From Streptomyces inhibens (lineage in GTDB: Bacteria; Actinomycetota; Actinomycetes; Streptomycetales; Streptomycetaceae): a stretch of 36,407 bases of DNA. Below are positions 23,649 through 31,860 of the stretch, in pieces. Location: positions 31,165 through 67,571 of the forward strand of contig NZ_QUAC01000055.1 in the NCBI RefSeq assembly GCF_003389455.1, written 5' to 3'. A model generated the notes under the pieces. It was not told the origin of the DNA, made no database searches, and was given only the letters and a program-made list of their open reading frames with translations. Position numbers and translations under genes: made by a program. Each line of letters opens with the position of its first letter. Position 1 is the first letter of the stretch.

Positions 23649-23917
23649 ATGTTCGTCCGGGGGTTCAGGGACGGGCGGGGGCGTCCTGACCTTCGGCGGA
23701 GCGGGCGCTGGGAGGGCTCGTGAACGGTGCTGGACGCCCGTGAATGCAACCAAAACTGCAACCACGAACCACGGTGTTCTGCCTGTTCAGGGCGGGTTTC
23801 GGGCCTCAGCCCCAGGCGCTGTTTCAGCCTGTCACGGGCATCGGTGGCGTGGCGGTCAGCCCCCCGGTGACATGCGGACGCGATCGGCGTCCTTCCGCTG
23901 ACCAGGGTCTTAACGCC
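23649..23917. other. Scar-zone sequence, no gene seen
   Basis: About 270 bp between the tRNA-Ser half and the first tRNA-Gly half. It carries ACTGCAACCA-type short repeats (AATGCAACCAAAACTGCAAC), perhaps integrase arm sites. Open frames cross the tRNA remnants and have no coding signals. Confidence 0.35.
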
Positions 23918-23963
23918 GGAGCGGGTGACGGGAATCGAACCCGCGCTCTGAGCTTGGGAATCA
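23918..23963 (-). other. 3' half of tRNA-Gly(CCC)-like gene, att scar A
   Basis: On the minus strand: TTCCCAAGCTCAGAG, then CGCGGGTTCGATTCCCG (T-arm), then TCACCCGCTCC (acceptor and discriminator). This matches the 3' half of an actinobacterial tRNA-Gly with anticodon CCC. No 5' half adjoins. A second copy at 27077-27122 is 43/46 identical in the same orientation. Confidence 0.8.
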
Positions 23964-24048
23964 GGGGGCTTTCCGGTGCTCAATGTTGTTCTGACCAGCG
24001 GATACGCTGCAACGGGGGCGGGATTTCCGGCTGCATCTCTGCCCCTTG

Positions 24049-24066
24049 TTGACCGTTGTTTACCGG
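24049..24066. repeat. Arm repeat linked to scar A
   Basis: TTGACCGTTGTTTACCGG starts 131 bp from the start of scar A. A near copy, TTGACCGTGATTTACCGG at 27207-27224, starts 130 bp from the start of scar B. Confidence 0.6.
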
Positions 24067-24284
24067 TCTACCTGGCACGGTGGTCTGCGCAGCCCTGGCA
24101 GGGCGCGTCGTGCGAGCAGTGGGGCATTGGTTGGTGTCGAGGGCGCTGCCGTCGGCAGGTGCGGATTGCCTGCGTGAACGGATGCTTCTGTGGTGTGGAG
24201 TCCGTGTCCGCGTTCTGGAGCGCGGGATGACGATGTGCGGGGCGGTCTGCAGGGTCAGGGGCCCTACGTGGCAGACCGCAGCGC

Positions 24285-25547
24285 TCAATCCGTCGACCGC
24301 TGTGTCTGCGGAGCCGGGCTGAGCAGGGTGCTGTGGTGGAAGCCGAGTCGTGGGTCCTCCCACCAGGGAAGCCCATCGACGTACTCCTGGAGTTCCGGCA
24401 TCGCCACGCGAAGGCGGACGGTGTTCGACGGGTAGTCGTAGACGGTGATGGTGTTGAGTCCGCGATTGGCGGTGAACAGAAGCGACTGGTCGGCGGAGAG
24501 CTGGCATGCGTACACCGAATCGAGCAGGGTTCCGCGCGATACGCGCAGCGCGGCGAGGAAGTGGCGGCTGCTCGCCGTCGGCGATCCCCGTGTCAGAGCG
24601 TCGGTGATCTGCCGTAGGGACTGGCGTCCGGCGCGGAGTTGATCGGCCATTCCGGGCCGTTCGTCGATGATGCGGAACGAGGAGAAGTTCTCCAGGTCGA
24701 TCATCACGATGGTGCCGCTGCCGCCGTTGCAGTAGATCAGCTCGCCGTCGGACATGCAGACATCGGAGTTGATGTGGGCCGGGGTCTCCTGGCCGGAGGC
24801 CCAATGTCGCAGCACCTCTCCGGTCCTTGCATCGATTTCGAAGACGTATTCCTTGAAATACGCCATTGCCCATTCGTGCCAGTCCCGTCCGTCCTGGGGA
24901 AGGACCCGGAACGACAGGGCATAGAAGCGGTCGTCGCGAGGGTGGCAGGCCACGTGCCAGCAGGTGGCGGGCAGTTGCACGCGACGGCGGGTCCGTTTCT
25001 CCAAGTCGAAGATGCCCACTTCGCGCGCCTCGCCGCGCAGGGGATGATCCATGCCGCCGTACACGACGTAGCGGCCGGAGGCGGTGGTCTTCATTGCATG
25101 GGGCAGCAGCACGCCGTGCGGGCCCAGGCGCTCGGGCCTGGTCGGCCGCCTCAGATCGAACTGCCACAGGTGCTCGCCGATGGCCGCCACGGCCTGCGTC
25201 GCGTCCAGCCAGACCAGATGCGTGGTGCCTTTGATCGAAGTGTCGGTCGGCTCGAAGCGCAGCGTGGAGACGCGCTCGACCTCGGCCAGCGTCGAGGTGT
25301 CGTAGAACATCAGGTGCTGACCGGTGTTACCGAGGAAGCCGACCGCCCGGTCAGGGCTGACACTGACCGCATGGCCGCCCGCCACACCGTCGTAGTACTC
25401 GATCTTGTACGCGTATCGCTCGGTGCGCGGGTCGTAATGGAAGACGCACACGCCGGCACGGCCTTCCAGCCCGTTGAGCCCGTTCCCGTCCAGCGCGATG
25501 TGGAACGCGTACGGATAGTCCCCCGTCGTAGCTGCCAAGAACGGCAC
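24285..25547 (-). CDS. Beta-propeller-like protein rich in conserved-looking histidines
   Basis: 420 aa from GTG 25547, with no signal peptide. The sequence is a series of short strand-rich repeats of the kind F-Y-D---L-E-V, VGIFDLEKRTRR, VFEIDARTGEVLRHW, IVMIDLENFSSFRI and ITVYDYPSNTVRLRV, as in WD40/YVTN-type propellers. Histidines recur at equivalent spots (GGHAVSVS, LPHAMKTT, CWHVACHP, PAHINSDV, GFHHSTLL), which could line a central metal site, as in some propeller lactonases and oxygenases. It starts 3 bp after the stop of the 25551-26679 gene, so the two form one operon. Enzymatic function is not established. Confidence 0.65.
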   Translation of the reverse strand: MPFLAATTGDYPYAFHIALDGNGLNGLEGRAGVCVFHYDPRTERYAYKIEYYDGVAGGHAVSVSPDRAVGFLGNTGQHLMFYDTSTLAEVERVSTLRFEPTDTSIKGTTHLVWLDATQAVAAIGEHLWQFDLRRPTRPERLGPHGVLLPHAMKTTASGRYVVYGGMDHPLRGEAREVGIFDLEKRTRRRVQLPATCWHVACHPRDDRFYALSFRVLPQDGRDWHEWAMAYFKEYVFEIDARTGEVLRHWASGQETPAHINSDVCMSDGELIYCNGGSGTIVMIDLENFSSFRIIDERPGMADQLRAGRQSLRQITDALTRGSPTASSRHFLAALRVSRGTLLDSVYACQLSADQSLLFTANRGLNTITVYDYPSNTVRLRVAMPELQEYVDGLPWWEDPRLGFHHSTLLSPAPQTQRSTD

Positions 25548-25550
25548 CTT

Positions 25551-26679
25551 TCAGCAGTTCGTGGGTGGCCGGTGCGTGCTACCCGGCACGGCGGTGAGAA
25601 TGCGGGCCCTCGGCCGGACGGCAGCGAAGTGACGGAATCCATTGGCGTCGACGTGGTCGGGGCAGGCCGCACCCCTCAGCGGCCGCGGGCGGCCCTCGTC
25701 CCGCCCTGAGCCGGTTCCTAGCAGGCGTCCCTGGTAGCACGCCTCGAAGTTGTCCAGCGTCGTGGTGAAGAAACGGCGGTAGGCGTCCTCGACGAGCAGG
25801 TTCTTCACACCTGGCACACCTGGCCACGCGTCGAAGTCCACCATCCGCAAGAACAGCGGCAGCGTGAACTGCTGATGGGTGCGGATAACGATCTTCGTGC
25901 GGGCACCTCCGTCAGCGCGGGCGAAGGTCACCGAACCGTCGTCAAGGACAGCAGAATCGTTGGGACTACGGACCGCACACCAGCTCAGGCACTGGGCGCC
26001 GGCTGTACGGCAGATCGACTCCAGCTTGCAGACATCGAGCATGTCGGCGCCGAAGAAGGCCAGGTAGTTCGGCTGCGGCAGGGCGATGCTGCGCTCGGCC
26101 TGCCGGATGATCCGGCCCGCCTCGTCCCGGTCGACCGGGACGACACACCCGCCGAGGTAGTCGGCCGTCAGCCGGATGGCCTGGCTGATGTCCACCCGCG
26201 AGACGAACTCGTCGTACGGAACGGACACGGTCCGTTCGCAGGCGAAGAGCACAGCACCGTCGGCGTGGCGCCACCGCATCCCGTTCTCATCGGTGGGCAG
26301 AGCGTCCAGCAGCGCCTCCAGAGGCTCCAACTGGTCCGCCACGGCGTCGTAGTCCGATGGATCGTATGCGTCCAGGTCGAGTCCCAGCGCCACGTTTCCC
26401 AGCGCTACCTTGCCCTGCGCCAGCGCGCCCTTGGCGGAAGAGACCCCGCAGGCTCGGAGTGCAGACTCCGCCATGCCGATGGCCGATAGGCCCCAGGACC
26501 GAGTGGCACGCGCGAACGGGTTCTCACCAGCGGCTGGGGCAGCGATCGCGTAGGCGGTGGTGAAGGCCGAGCCGAGGAACGCCGTCAAGGGATCGACGTC
26601 TCGCGCGTCATCGGACTCCTGCGTCATGACCGGACGCGGTAAACCGGATGAATCGTTGTCGCCGACTTCGCCAGACATG
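25551..26679 (-). CDS. Unknown protein, 376 aa, partner of the propeller protein
   Basis: I begin at ATG 26679 (MSGEVGDNDSSG); the frame is open further upstream, but that sequence belongs to a decayed gene (see 26690-27041). A second in-frame ATG (MTQESDDARD) is also possible. Features: an Ala/Gly helical region (GKVALGNVALGLDLDAYDPS), a cysteine cluster around MLDVCKLESICRTAGAQC with LSWCAVRS, and a hydrophobic/basic segment KIVIRTHQQFTLPLFLR. No family is recognised. It is co-directional with, and 3 bp from, the propeller gene. The last ~50 residues (Arg/Pro-rich) may be a read-through extension. Confidence 0.6.
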
Positions 26680-26689
26680 TCGCCATTAC

Positions 26690-27041
26690 TACCCGAGAAC
26701 GATCTGCCGGATGCCCGGTGCCGGTGACGACTTCCGCCGTAGGGAAGCGGCTGCCGCCTGACGGTCGGAGTGGTGCTGGCCGAAGCCGTAGTCCACGAGG
26801 ACCGTGAGATCGATGGTGGTCGCGTCTCGCCGATCTCGACCTTGCCCCGAGGGCGGCGCTGGCGCGCCCACGTGAAGCTGGGCCCGCCGAGCGCCACGAC
26901 CGCGTCCATGGCAAGAGCCTGGCTGTTGGTGATGAGTACGGCCACACCGCTATCAGGTGTGGGGCGGCTCTGCGGGCGGTGCACTTCCGCGAGATAGGGC
27001 ACGCGGAGGGCGCGCCGGCCCTCGACAGGTCTGGACAACAA
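26690..27041 (-). pseudogene. Frameshifted gene remnant, unidentified
   Basis: On the minus strand one frame reads SGVAVLITNSQALAMDAVVA...GKVEIGETR and a second continues TTIDLTVLVDYGFGQHHSDR...IRQIVLG to a stop at 26690-26692. The join is near 26822 (GAGACGCGACCACCATC). Both parts look like genuine protein, and the change of frame points to a single-base lesion. The 5' end runs into the scar at 27077, so the gene is also truncated. It ends 10 bp before the ATG of the 25551-26679 gene and may once have been the first gene of that operon. No family recognised. Confidence 0.4.
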
Positions 27042-27076
27042 CCAAGGCCCAGGCCAGTGCCCGGGACCTCAACTAT

Positions 27077-27122
27077 GGAGCGGGTGACGCGAATCGAACC
27101 CGTGCTCTGAGCTTGGGAGTCA
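27077..27122 (-). other. 3' half of tRNA-Gly(CCC)-like gene, att scar B
   Basis: Same orientation as scar A and 43/46 identical (differences at positions 14, 27 and 43 of the alignment). Minus strand: CTCCCAAGCTCAGAG, GGGTTCGATTCGCGTC, ACCCGCTCC. The T-stem carries G-to-C and C-to-T changes that would weaken pairing, so it is not under selection as a tRNA. Confidence 0.75.
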
Positions 27123-27403
27123 ATGGCACTTGTGGCTGCCTTTCGCCTCTGACCTGCGTAAACGTGCACTACATGGCAGAGTGCGGAGTGCCGGGTGGTA
27201 CCCGTATTGACCGTGATTTACCGGCTGTTAGGGCACGGCGCCGGAGCGGGGCACGACGACGGCAAGATCCGCGACTTAGGTCGGCGTGGCTGGCTTTCTC
27301 TGCGACTTTGCCGATGACCTGGTGTGCGCAAGCGAAGCACTTTCCAGGGACGCGTGAAGAACAGCTTTCCTATACGTCGGAGCTTGCTGGCAGGATCTAT
27401 GCC
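27123..27403. other. Region downstream of scar B, no gene seen
   Basis: Holds the arm repeat TTGACCGTGATTTACCGG (27207-27224) and, near its right end, TTTCCA...TATACG with 17-18 bp spacing, which could be a promoter for the 27404 gene. Confidence 0.35.
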
Positions 27404-27697
27404 ATGGATGCTTCGAGGTCTCTCAACGGCGCAACAGCTGGAGATGAAGTGCTAGTTCGCCCTAGAACGGCGCCACCGCGGTACGCCATGGTCCTCATCT
27501 CTCCCCACGGCGTGGCGCACCTGCCCGGCAAGTGCAACCACCATCCCGACAAGAGCCACCGAGAGGCGGGCTGGGGATGGGTGATGGAGCCAGATGAGGG
27601 GGTCTGGGAGGGGATCAGCCGCGAAAACCCGCTCCAAGCGACGCACGGCAATGCAGCGTGTGTCGCGAGGGAACGGTGCGGTCACTGCCTCATGTAG
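27404..27697 (+). CDS. Small Cys/His-containing hypothetical protein, 97 aa
   Basis: From ATG 27404 (MDASRSLNGATAGDEV...). After a basic linker comes a compact segment RYAMVLISPHGVAHLPGKCN with HHPDKSHREAGWGWVMEPDE, then THGNAACVARERCGHC and the end LM. Four cysteines and several histidines (C-N-H-H ... C-x5-C-x2-C) suggest a zinc-binding fold, but the spacing fits no standard finger I know. The ribosome site is weak. It lies just inside the zone bounded by scar B. Function unknown. Confidence 0.5.
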   Translation: MDASRSLNGATAGDEVLVRPRTAPPRYAMVLISPHGVAHLPGKCNHHPDKSHREAGWGWVMEPDEGVWEGISRENPLQATHGNAACVARERCGHCLM

Positions 27698-27942
27698 GGG
27701 TGCGACAGAGCATCGAGACTCGCCTTTCCCGCGTGATCGCGCAGGGCGCCAGGAAACCGAAGCAGAAGTAGCTCACCTGCCGCGCCACCAGCGGCGTTGT
27801 CTGCTGAACTCAGGCTCGCTGAATGAGTATTGAGAGGCTAACCGAGGGAGCGGGATCCCGGCGGAGCTCCCAGGTTTCTCGTTCGAGTGATAACAGGGCA
27901 ACGCGTCGCCACGGGACGTCCCGGCACGCCTAATGTGCCGGG

Positions 27943-28197
27943 GTGAAGATCGAGTACGAGAGCCTTGGGCTTCCTCTAGGTGAATATCAACTTTCGAGAG
28001 CCGATCACCGTCGTCAGCGCGAGGCCGAGGACATAGCCGCATGGGTGGAGCACCATCTCGCTAAGGCGCCTCGCTGGTCTGAGGAGAAGATCCGGGAGAT
28101 GCTGGAGCTCTTTGAGCTCAGTGCGGTGCCACCCTCGTGGGAGTACATGAGGCGGCGAGTACGGCTCTACTGTGGCCATATTCAAGAGGTCGAGTGA
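27943..28197 (+). CDS. Small hypothetical protein, 84 aa
   Basis: GTG 27943 (MKIEYESLGLPLGEYQLSRA). The product is mainly helical and charged (WVEHHLAKAPRWSEEKIREM followed by LELFELS), with no membrane segment. Similar small proteins are scattered through Streptomyces accessory regions, but I know no function. The 245 bp upstream are gene-free. It is in the same frame as the next short ORF (28270), so the two could be parts of one decayed gene. Confidence 0.5.
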   Translation: MKIEYESLGLPLGEYQLSRADHRRQREAEDIAAWVEHHLAKAPRWSEEKIREMLELFELSAVPPSWEYMRRRVRLYCGHIQEVE

Positions 28198-28269
28198 CAC
28201 CGCCGCGAGAGCTGCCCTGATGGGAGGACAACGGACATCCGTTGCTCCCAATGCGCCGAGAATCCTACG

Positions 28270-28449
28270 GTGATTGTGGTCTTTGAGGTGATCGGGCTTT
28301 TGGCTGAGCCGCCGACAGTGCCGCAGATCATGTCTGGGAACACGATGTCGCGCCCTGCTCCCGCTGGTCGTCGGACGAAGGCCGAGCTGGAGGAAGAGAA
28401 TGCCACCCTCCGGGCAGAAGTCGAGCGTCTATGCCGCGCGCCTGACTGA
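28270..28449 (+). CDS. Possible small ORF, 59 aa, coiled-coil end
   Basis: GTG 28270 to TGA 28447-28449. The C-terminal half (RRTKAELEEENATLRAEVER) is a clear heptad-type coiled coil like the tails of small DNA-binding or transposase OrfA proteins. In-frame sequence before the GTG reads CSQCAENP, hinting at a lost zinc-ribbon start. No ribosome site. Could be a fragment. Confidence 0.3.
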   Translation: MIVVFEVIGLLAEPPTVPQIMSGNTMSRPAPAGRRTKAELEEENATLRAEVERLCRAPD

Positions 28450-28522
28450 GTAGATAGCGCTTCCAGCAGCCGCGGTCATCTCAGCGGGTGCCTTTCCAGT
28501 AGCCGTCCGGGCGAGGGTGGGC

Positions 28523-28687
28523 TCACTGGGCGTTCACCGAGCCCGGCTTGCTGGTTGATACCTCAAACCAGACCACCTTTCCGCCATGCCGAGTCGGACG
28601 GCCGTGGCCCAGCGGCTGGCCACTGCTTCTGCTAGGAGCAGCTCGCACGTCGCGCTACTGTCCGCCGTGCGGCGTGATGGTCAGCTA
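28523..28687 (-). pseudogene. C-terminal fragment of an RsbW-like ATP-binding protein
   Basis: On the minus strand one frame reads ATCELLLAEAVASRW and another continues GHGRPTRHGGKVVWFEVSTS to a stop at 28523-28525. The ending A-x-x-W-G...G-K-x-V-W-F-E is the hallmark of the HATPase_c anti-sigma-like proteins that Streptomyces carries in large numbers. The two frames join by a short indel near 28595-28605. The fragment is cut at its 5' side by the IS5-type element starting near 28688; the rest of the gene is not found beyond it. Confidence 0.45.
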
Positions 28688-29606
28688 GGTTCTGTCTCTT
28701 TGGTCAGCGTCGTGCCCAGATGAGGATGGCGGCGAGGTGGAGGGCGGCCTGGTAGGCGATGGCGAGTTTGTCGCATCGCGTGGCCAGGCCGCGCCACTGC
28801 TTGAGGCGGTTGATGCAGCGTTCGACAGTGTTCCGCTGCTTATAGGTCTCGGTATCGAAGCCGGGCGGGCGGCCGCCGCGGCGGCCGCGCCGCAGACGGT
28901 GCCCGACCTGGTCCGCCGGCTGTGGGATGACCGCGCGCGCGGATTCCCCGTCGGCATAGATGGCTACGGATGGCGCGGGAGGAGTAGGCGCGGTCCGCCA
29001 GAACGGCCAAGGGGCGGATCCGGGGCCTTCCTGGACCGGGTCGCGGCACGCGGATGCGCGCCATGATGGTCTCGAAGGCCGGCGCGTCACCGGCCTGGCC
29101 TGCGGTGAGGCTGAAGGCCAGGGGCCTTGCATGGCCGTCCGCGGCCAGATGGACCTTGGTGCTCAGCCCGCCGCGTGAGCGTCCAAGTGCGTGGTCAGCG
29201 GGCTCTGCTCGGTTTGTCGCCCCCTTTTGAGTGCTCCGGCGGCGTGCTGGTGAGCACGGGCAACGGTGGAGTCCACGGACACGGTCCAGCCGATGTCGCC
29301 GTCAGCATCGGCCGAGGCCAGGACAGCAGCGAGGATTCTCTCCCAGGTGCCGTCGACGGCCCATCGGATCAGCCGCTTGTGAGCGGTTCGGAGCGAGCCG
29401 AGTTCGTCAGGCAAGTCCCGCCAGGGCGAGCAGGTGCGGTACTTCCACGCGATGGCCTCCAGCGTGCGGCGGTGGTCGGCCCACCGCCTGCCGCGGACCG
29501 GATCGGCCGGCATCAGCGGCTCGATCCGGCCCCACGTCTGATCAGTGATCACTAACCGGACAGACACATCCGATCAACTCACCAACGCTCTGAAGGGACA
29601 CGCTTG
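28688..29606 (-). mobile_element. IS5-family (IS427-like) insertion sequence, decayed
   Basis: About 0.92 kb with a two-part transposase on the minus strand. Ends show a weak inverted match (TGTCTCTT near 28693 against the reverse complement TGTCCCTT ending near 29600), so borders are approximate. It interrupts the HATPase remnant on its left. Confidence 0.65.
28704..29567 (-). pseudogene. IS5-family transposase with two frame changes
   Basis: Part 1 (29567 to ~29190) is MSVRLVITDQTWGRIEPLMP ... FKYRTCSPWRDLP-like sequence with the first Asp in VSVDSTVARAHQHA. Part 2, in another frame, is DHALGRSRGGLSTKVHLAAD ... VLADRAYSSRAIRSHLCRRG. Part 3 is AVIPQPADQVGHRLRRG and FDTETYKQRNTVERCINRLK (second Asp in part 2, Glu in part 3). 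The first change is where IS427-group elements normally use programmed frameshifting. The second falls in an expanded CGCGCGCGCG run near 28930-28945; four fewer bases would restore GIRAVIP. The copy is therefore probably dead. Confidence 0.75.
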
Positions 29607-29657
29607 TCTCAGCCATCGTCTGGCGCGATCACCCAAGGCATCGGCCTGGCGGCGCAT

Positions 29658-30281
29658 TCAGATGTGCAACTCGGGAGGAAAGCCCGTCCAGCGCAGCTCG
29701 GTCGGCAGATGACGCATGTCGTTGGATATGAGGACGGAAGCCGGCCGACTGGGCGCGTAGCGGATGACCGTGAGTGCAGCGTTGCAGTGGTTGAGGCCGA
29801 GCCAACGCCACTTCGGCGCATGCATGGCGTCCCGGACGAGCCAGGCGACCAGGAAGTTGTGGGTGACGACCAGTTCATGCCGGTCCTCTTCGCCGTCCAC
29901 CGGCCCGGTGAACAGATCCAGCGCCTGGCGAGCCAGCCCAGGACCGTGTTCCCGCTCCTCGGCAGTGGCACCAGCGAGAAAGCGGAGATAGAAGTCTGCT
30001 GATTGCGCCGGAAGCTCGTCCCTTCCTGGCATGTAGGGCACGTAGTCACCGGCAACTTCCGAGACGTGCAGAGGAACGTTCTTCAGTTGGTCGCCAATCA
30101 GGCGTGCGGTCTGCCCTGCCCGCGGCAGCGGACCGTGGTGAACAGCTGCGAAGGGGATGCCCCGGAGGCGTTGGCCGAGCAGCGTGGCCTGCCGACGGCC
30201 GTCCTCTGTCAGCCCGCTCTCGTCCGGCGATGCCTCGCCATGCCGGACGAGATAGAGGTAACGAGTGGCCGTGCCGGTCAT
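29658..30281 (-). CDS. Histidine phosphatase family protein
   Basis: 207 aa from ATG 30281, chosen for GAGGAG 7 bp upstream; a longer start at 30320 lacks one. The N-terminal signature YLYLVRHGEAS supplies the catalytic H14 and first arginine of the RHG motif. The second half has the partner motif LVVTHNFLVAWL. The conserved middle FAAVHHGPLPRAGQTARLIG corresponds to the usual S-x-L-x-R-A-x-x-T-A. This is the phosphoglycerate-mutase-like superfamily; members act on small phosphorylated metabolites, nucleotides or phosphoproteins. It is transcribed away from the decayed 30282-30942 region. Its specific substrate is unknown. Confidence 0.88.
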   Translation of the reverse strand: MTGTATRYLYLVRHGEASPDESGLTEDGRRQATLLGQRLRGIPFAAVHHGPLPRAGQTARLIGDQLKNVPLHVSEVAGDYVPYMPGRDELPAQSADFYLRFLAGATAEEREHGPGLARQALDLFTGPVDGEEDRHELVVTHNFLVAWLVRDAMHAPKWRWLGLNHCNAALTVIRYAPSRPASVLISNDMRHLPTELRWTGFPPELHI

Positions 30282-30942
30282 CTCAAACTCCTCTGCGCCC
30301 ATTAACGATCTTGCGTACAAATGGACGCTTCATCCTCCAGTGCCGGTTCCCTCTACCCATCAAAGAGGCACGCTCTAGGGGGCGCAGTCGCTGACCAGGA
30401 TGAGTACGCTCGGACCCGTCAGGCGGAGCCTGAGGGATCGTTCCGGCCTCGTACGTGGGGCAGTGACTTCTTGCGCTGGGCTAGCATGCCGGCGGACGCC
30501 GTTAACCGTCAGTTCGAGATCAAGGAAGACCGGACTGAGCGTCTCTGCCGTCAGGCTGCTAGGTGAGCGCGTCCACCCGGCCACGGGCCGACTGATGTCC
30601 TACACCGCCTGCGAGGCGGTCGGGGGAACGGCCTATGTCGCGGATGACGAGGAACTGGCCGAGCTTGCCTGAGTGCCCCATGGGGAGATTTCCGAGCACA
30701 TCCCGTACGGGCTGTTCGAGCCGGTGCAGCAGTATCTGGATGCAGCTCTCGCTGGCTGGGCAGCGGCTCGTTCGCCGATGCGCACTTGCTCAACTCGTTC
30801 TGGGGCTTGCGCTTCCCGCCTCGTAGCCGCCAGAAGCGTGGAGTTCTCAGTGTCTGCGCCTCTGGCAGGCCGACGCTGGCGTGCGCCTCCCGAGAGCTTG
30901 CACGTGTTGTCTAAGGGGACTGCACTGTTCTGGGACCCGTGT
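30282..30942 (+). other. Decayed coding-like region, no intact gene
   Basis: Two short plus-strand frames look partly protein-like: ADAVNRQFEIKEDRTERLCR ending at 30566, and ERVHPATGRLMSYTACEAVG ... YVADDEELAELA ending at TGA 30670-30672. The second continues in the same frame after its stop as VPHGEISEHIPYGLFEPVQQ and YLDAALAGW. This pattern suggests a gene broken by a frameshift and an in-frame stop, but I recognise no family and coding signals are weak. Confidence 0.3.
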
Positions 30943-31860
30943 CTACAGCGATTCGAGGTACTCTTCGCCCGCGTCCGTGATCCGCATGCTGTTGTCCGTC
31001 ATTGAGCGGTTGGCGAAACCGACACGGCGGAGGCCGGTGAAGTGACCGTTCATATCTCTTGTCGGTAGTGCATCGCCCAGCTTGTCAGTGAGCCATGTGG
31101 CCTCCGAGTTTTGCAGGCCCCCGATACCGAGAACCTTGGCGAGCTTGAGGGCCCAGAGAAGCTTGTCCCGCTTTTTCTTGACTCGGTGGTAGGGCATGAT
31201 CCCCTCCATCTCGGAGGGGATCTGGTCAAGATCCGCGAATGCCTCTGGTGTGGGCACTGAGCGAGGCTTCCTCTTTCCGCTTGCTTGCGCCGCGTAACTG
31301 GAGCCGTCGCGTTTGGAGCCACGCTTAATCCGAAGGCCATCAAACTTACTTCCAAGGACATCCTTCGCGGCGTCCCCGAGGTAGTGCTCACCCTTGACGC
31401 TTCCCTCATGGATCCATCCTGCGCGCACGGCGCGGTCGAACTCTCGAGAAAAGTGCGACGGGATACGCTCGCGCGATCGCTGAAAAAGACGCTTGATGTC
31501 ACTCTGGGTAAACGTCTCGTGCCCCTCCTCCTGGGTGAGATAGGCGGCGAAGGCGGTCATCTTTTCCGCGATGGTTTTCGCGCCGGAGAACTCCAGGGAC
31601 TGCCTCGGGCCCTCGACGCGTCGCGGGCGGGGCGCTGCTTCGAGTGCTGGAGCCTCTCGGGGTTCCTCTTCCGCTTCCAAGGGAGCCGATGGGAGGAGGC
31701 TAGGAGGCTCGGGGCGTGGGACTGGATGCTCGGTCGCCGCCGGGGAATGCAGCATGCCTATCACTTGGGCAGCTTGGGCGACACTGATGCCCTGCTCGAA
31801 GGTGATGCGGCCGCTGAGCGCCAGGTGGACCTCTGTTTGCAAGTTATTCACGCCAGTCAC
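30943..31860 (-). CDS. Winged-helix-like protein of unknown function
   Basis: I take GTG 31860 (VTGVNNLQTEVHLALSGRIT) as the start, giving 305 aa; the frame is open to 32043 and the true start is unsure. After a short N-terminal helix region and a Pro/Glu linker (PVPRPEPPSLLPSAPLEAEE), residues ~115-215 (AEKMTAFAAYLTQEEGHETF, TQSDIKRLFQRSRERIPSHF, AVRAGWIHEG) form a helical, winged-helix-like module. A basic stretch follows, and then a second similar module (MPYHRVKKKRDKLLWALKLA ... MTDNSMRITDAGEEYLESL). I have seen such modules in mobile-element and defence contexts, but no enzyme domain is visible. It sits beside the TIR-STAND gene with a terminator-like hairpin between. Confidence 0.6.
   Translation of the reverse strand: MTGVNNLQTEVHLALSGRITFEQGISVAQAAQVIGMLHSPAATEHPVPRPEPPSLLPSAPLEAEEEPREAPALEAAPRPRRVEGPRQSLEFSGAKTIAEKMTAFAAYLTQEEGHETFTQSDIKRLFQRSRERIPSHFSREFDRAVRAGWIHEGSVKGEHYLGDAAKDVLGSKFDGLRIKRGSKRDGSSYAAQASGKRKPRSVPTPEAFADLDQIPSEMEGIMPYHRVKKKRDKLLWALKLAKVLGIGGLQNSEATWLTDKLGDALPTRDMNGHFTGLRRVGFANRSMTDNSMRITDAGEEYLESL

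Noticed and set aside
23576..23983. Minus-strand ORF of 135 aa crossing the tRNA remnants
   Set aside because: It translates tRNA sequence and has no ribosome site.
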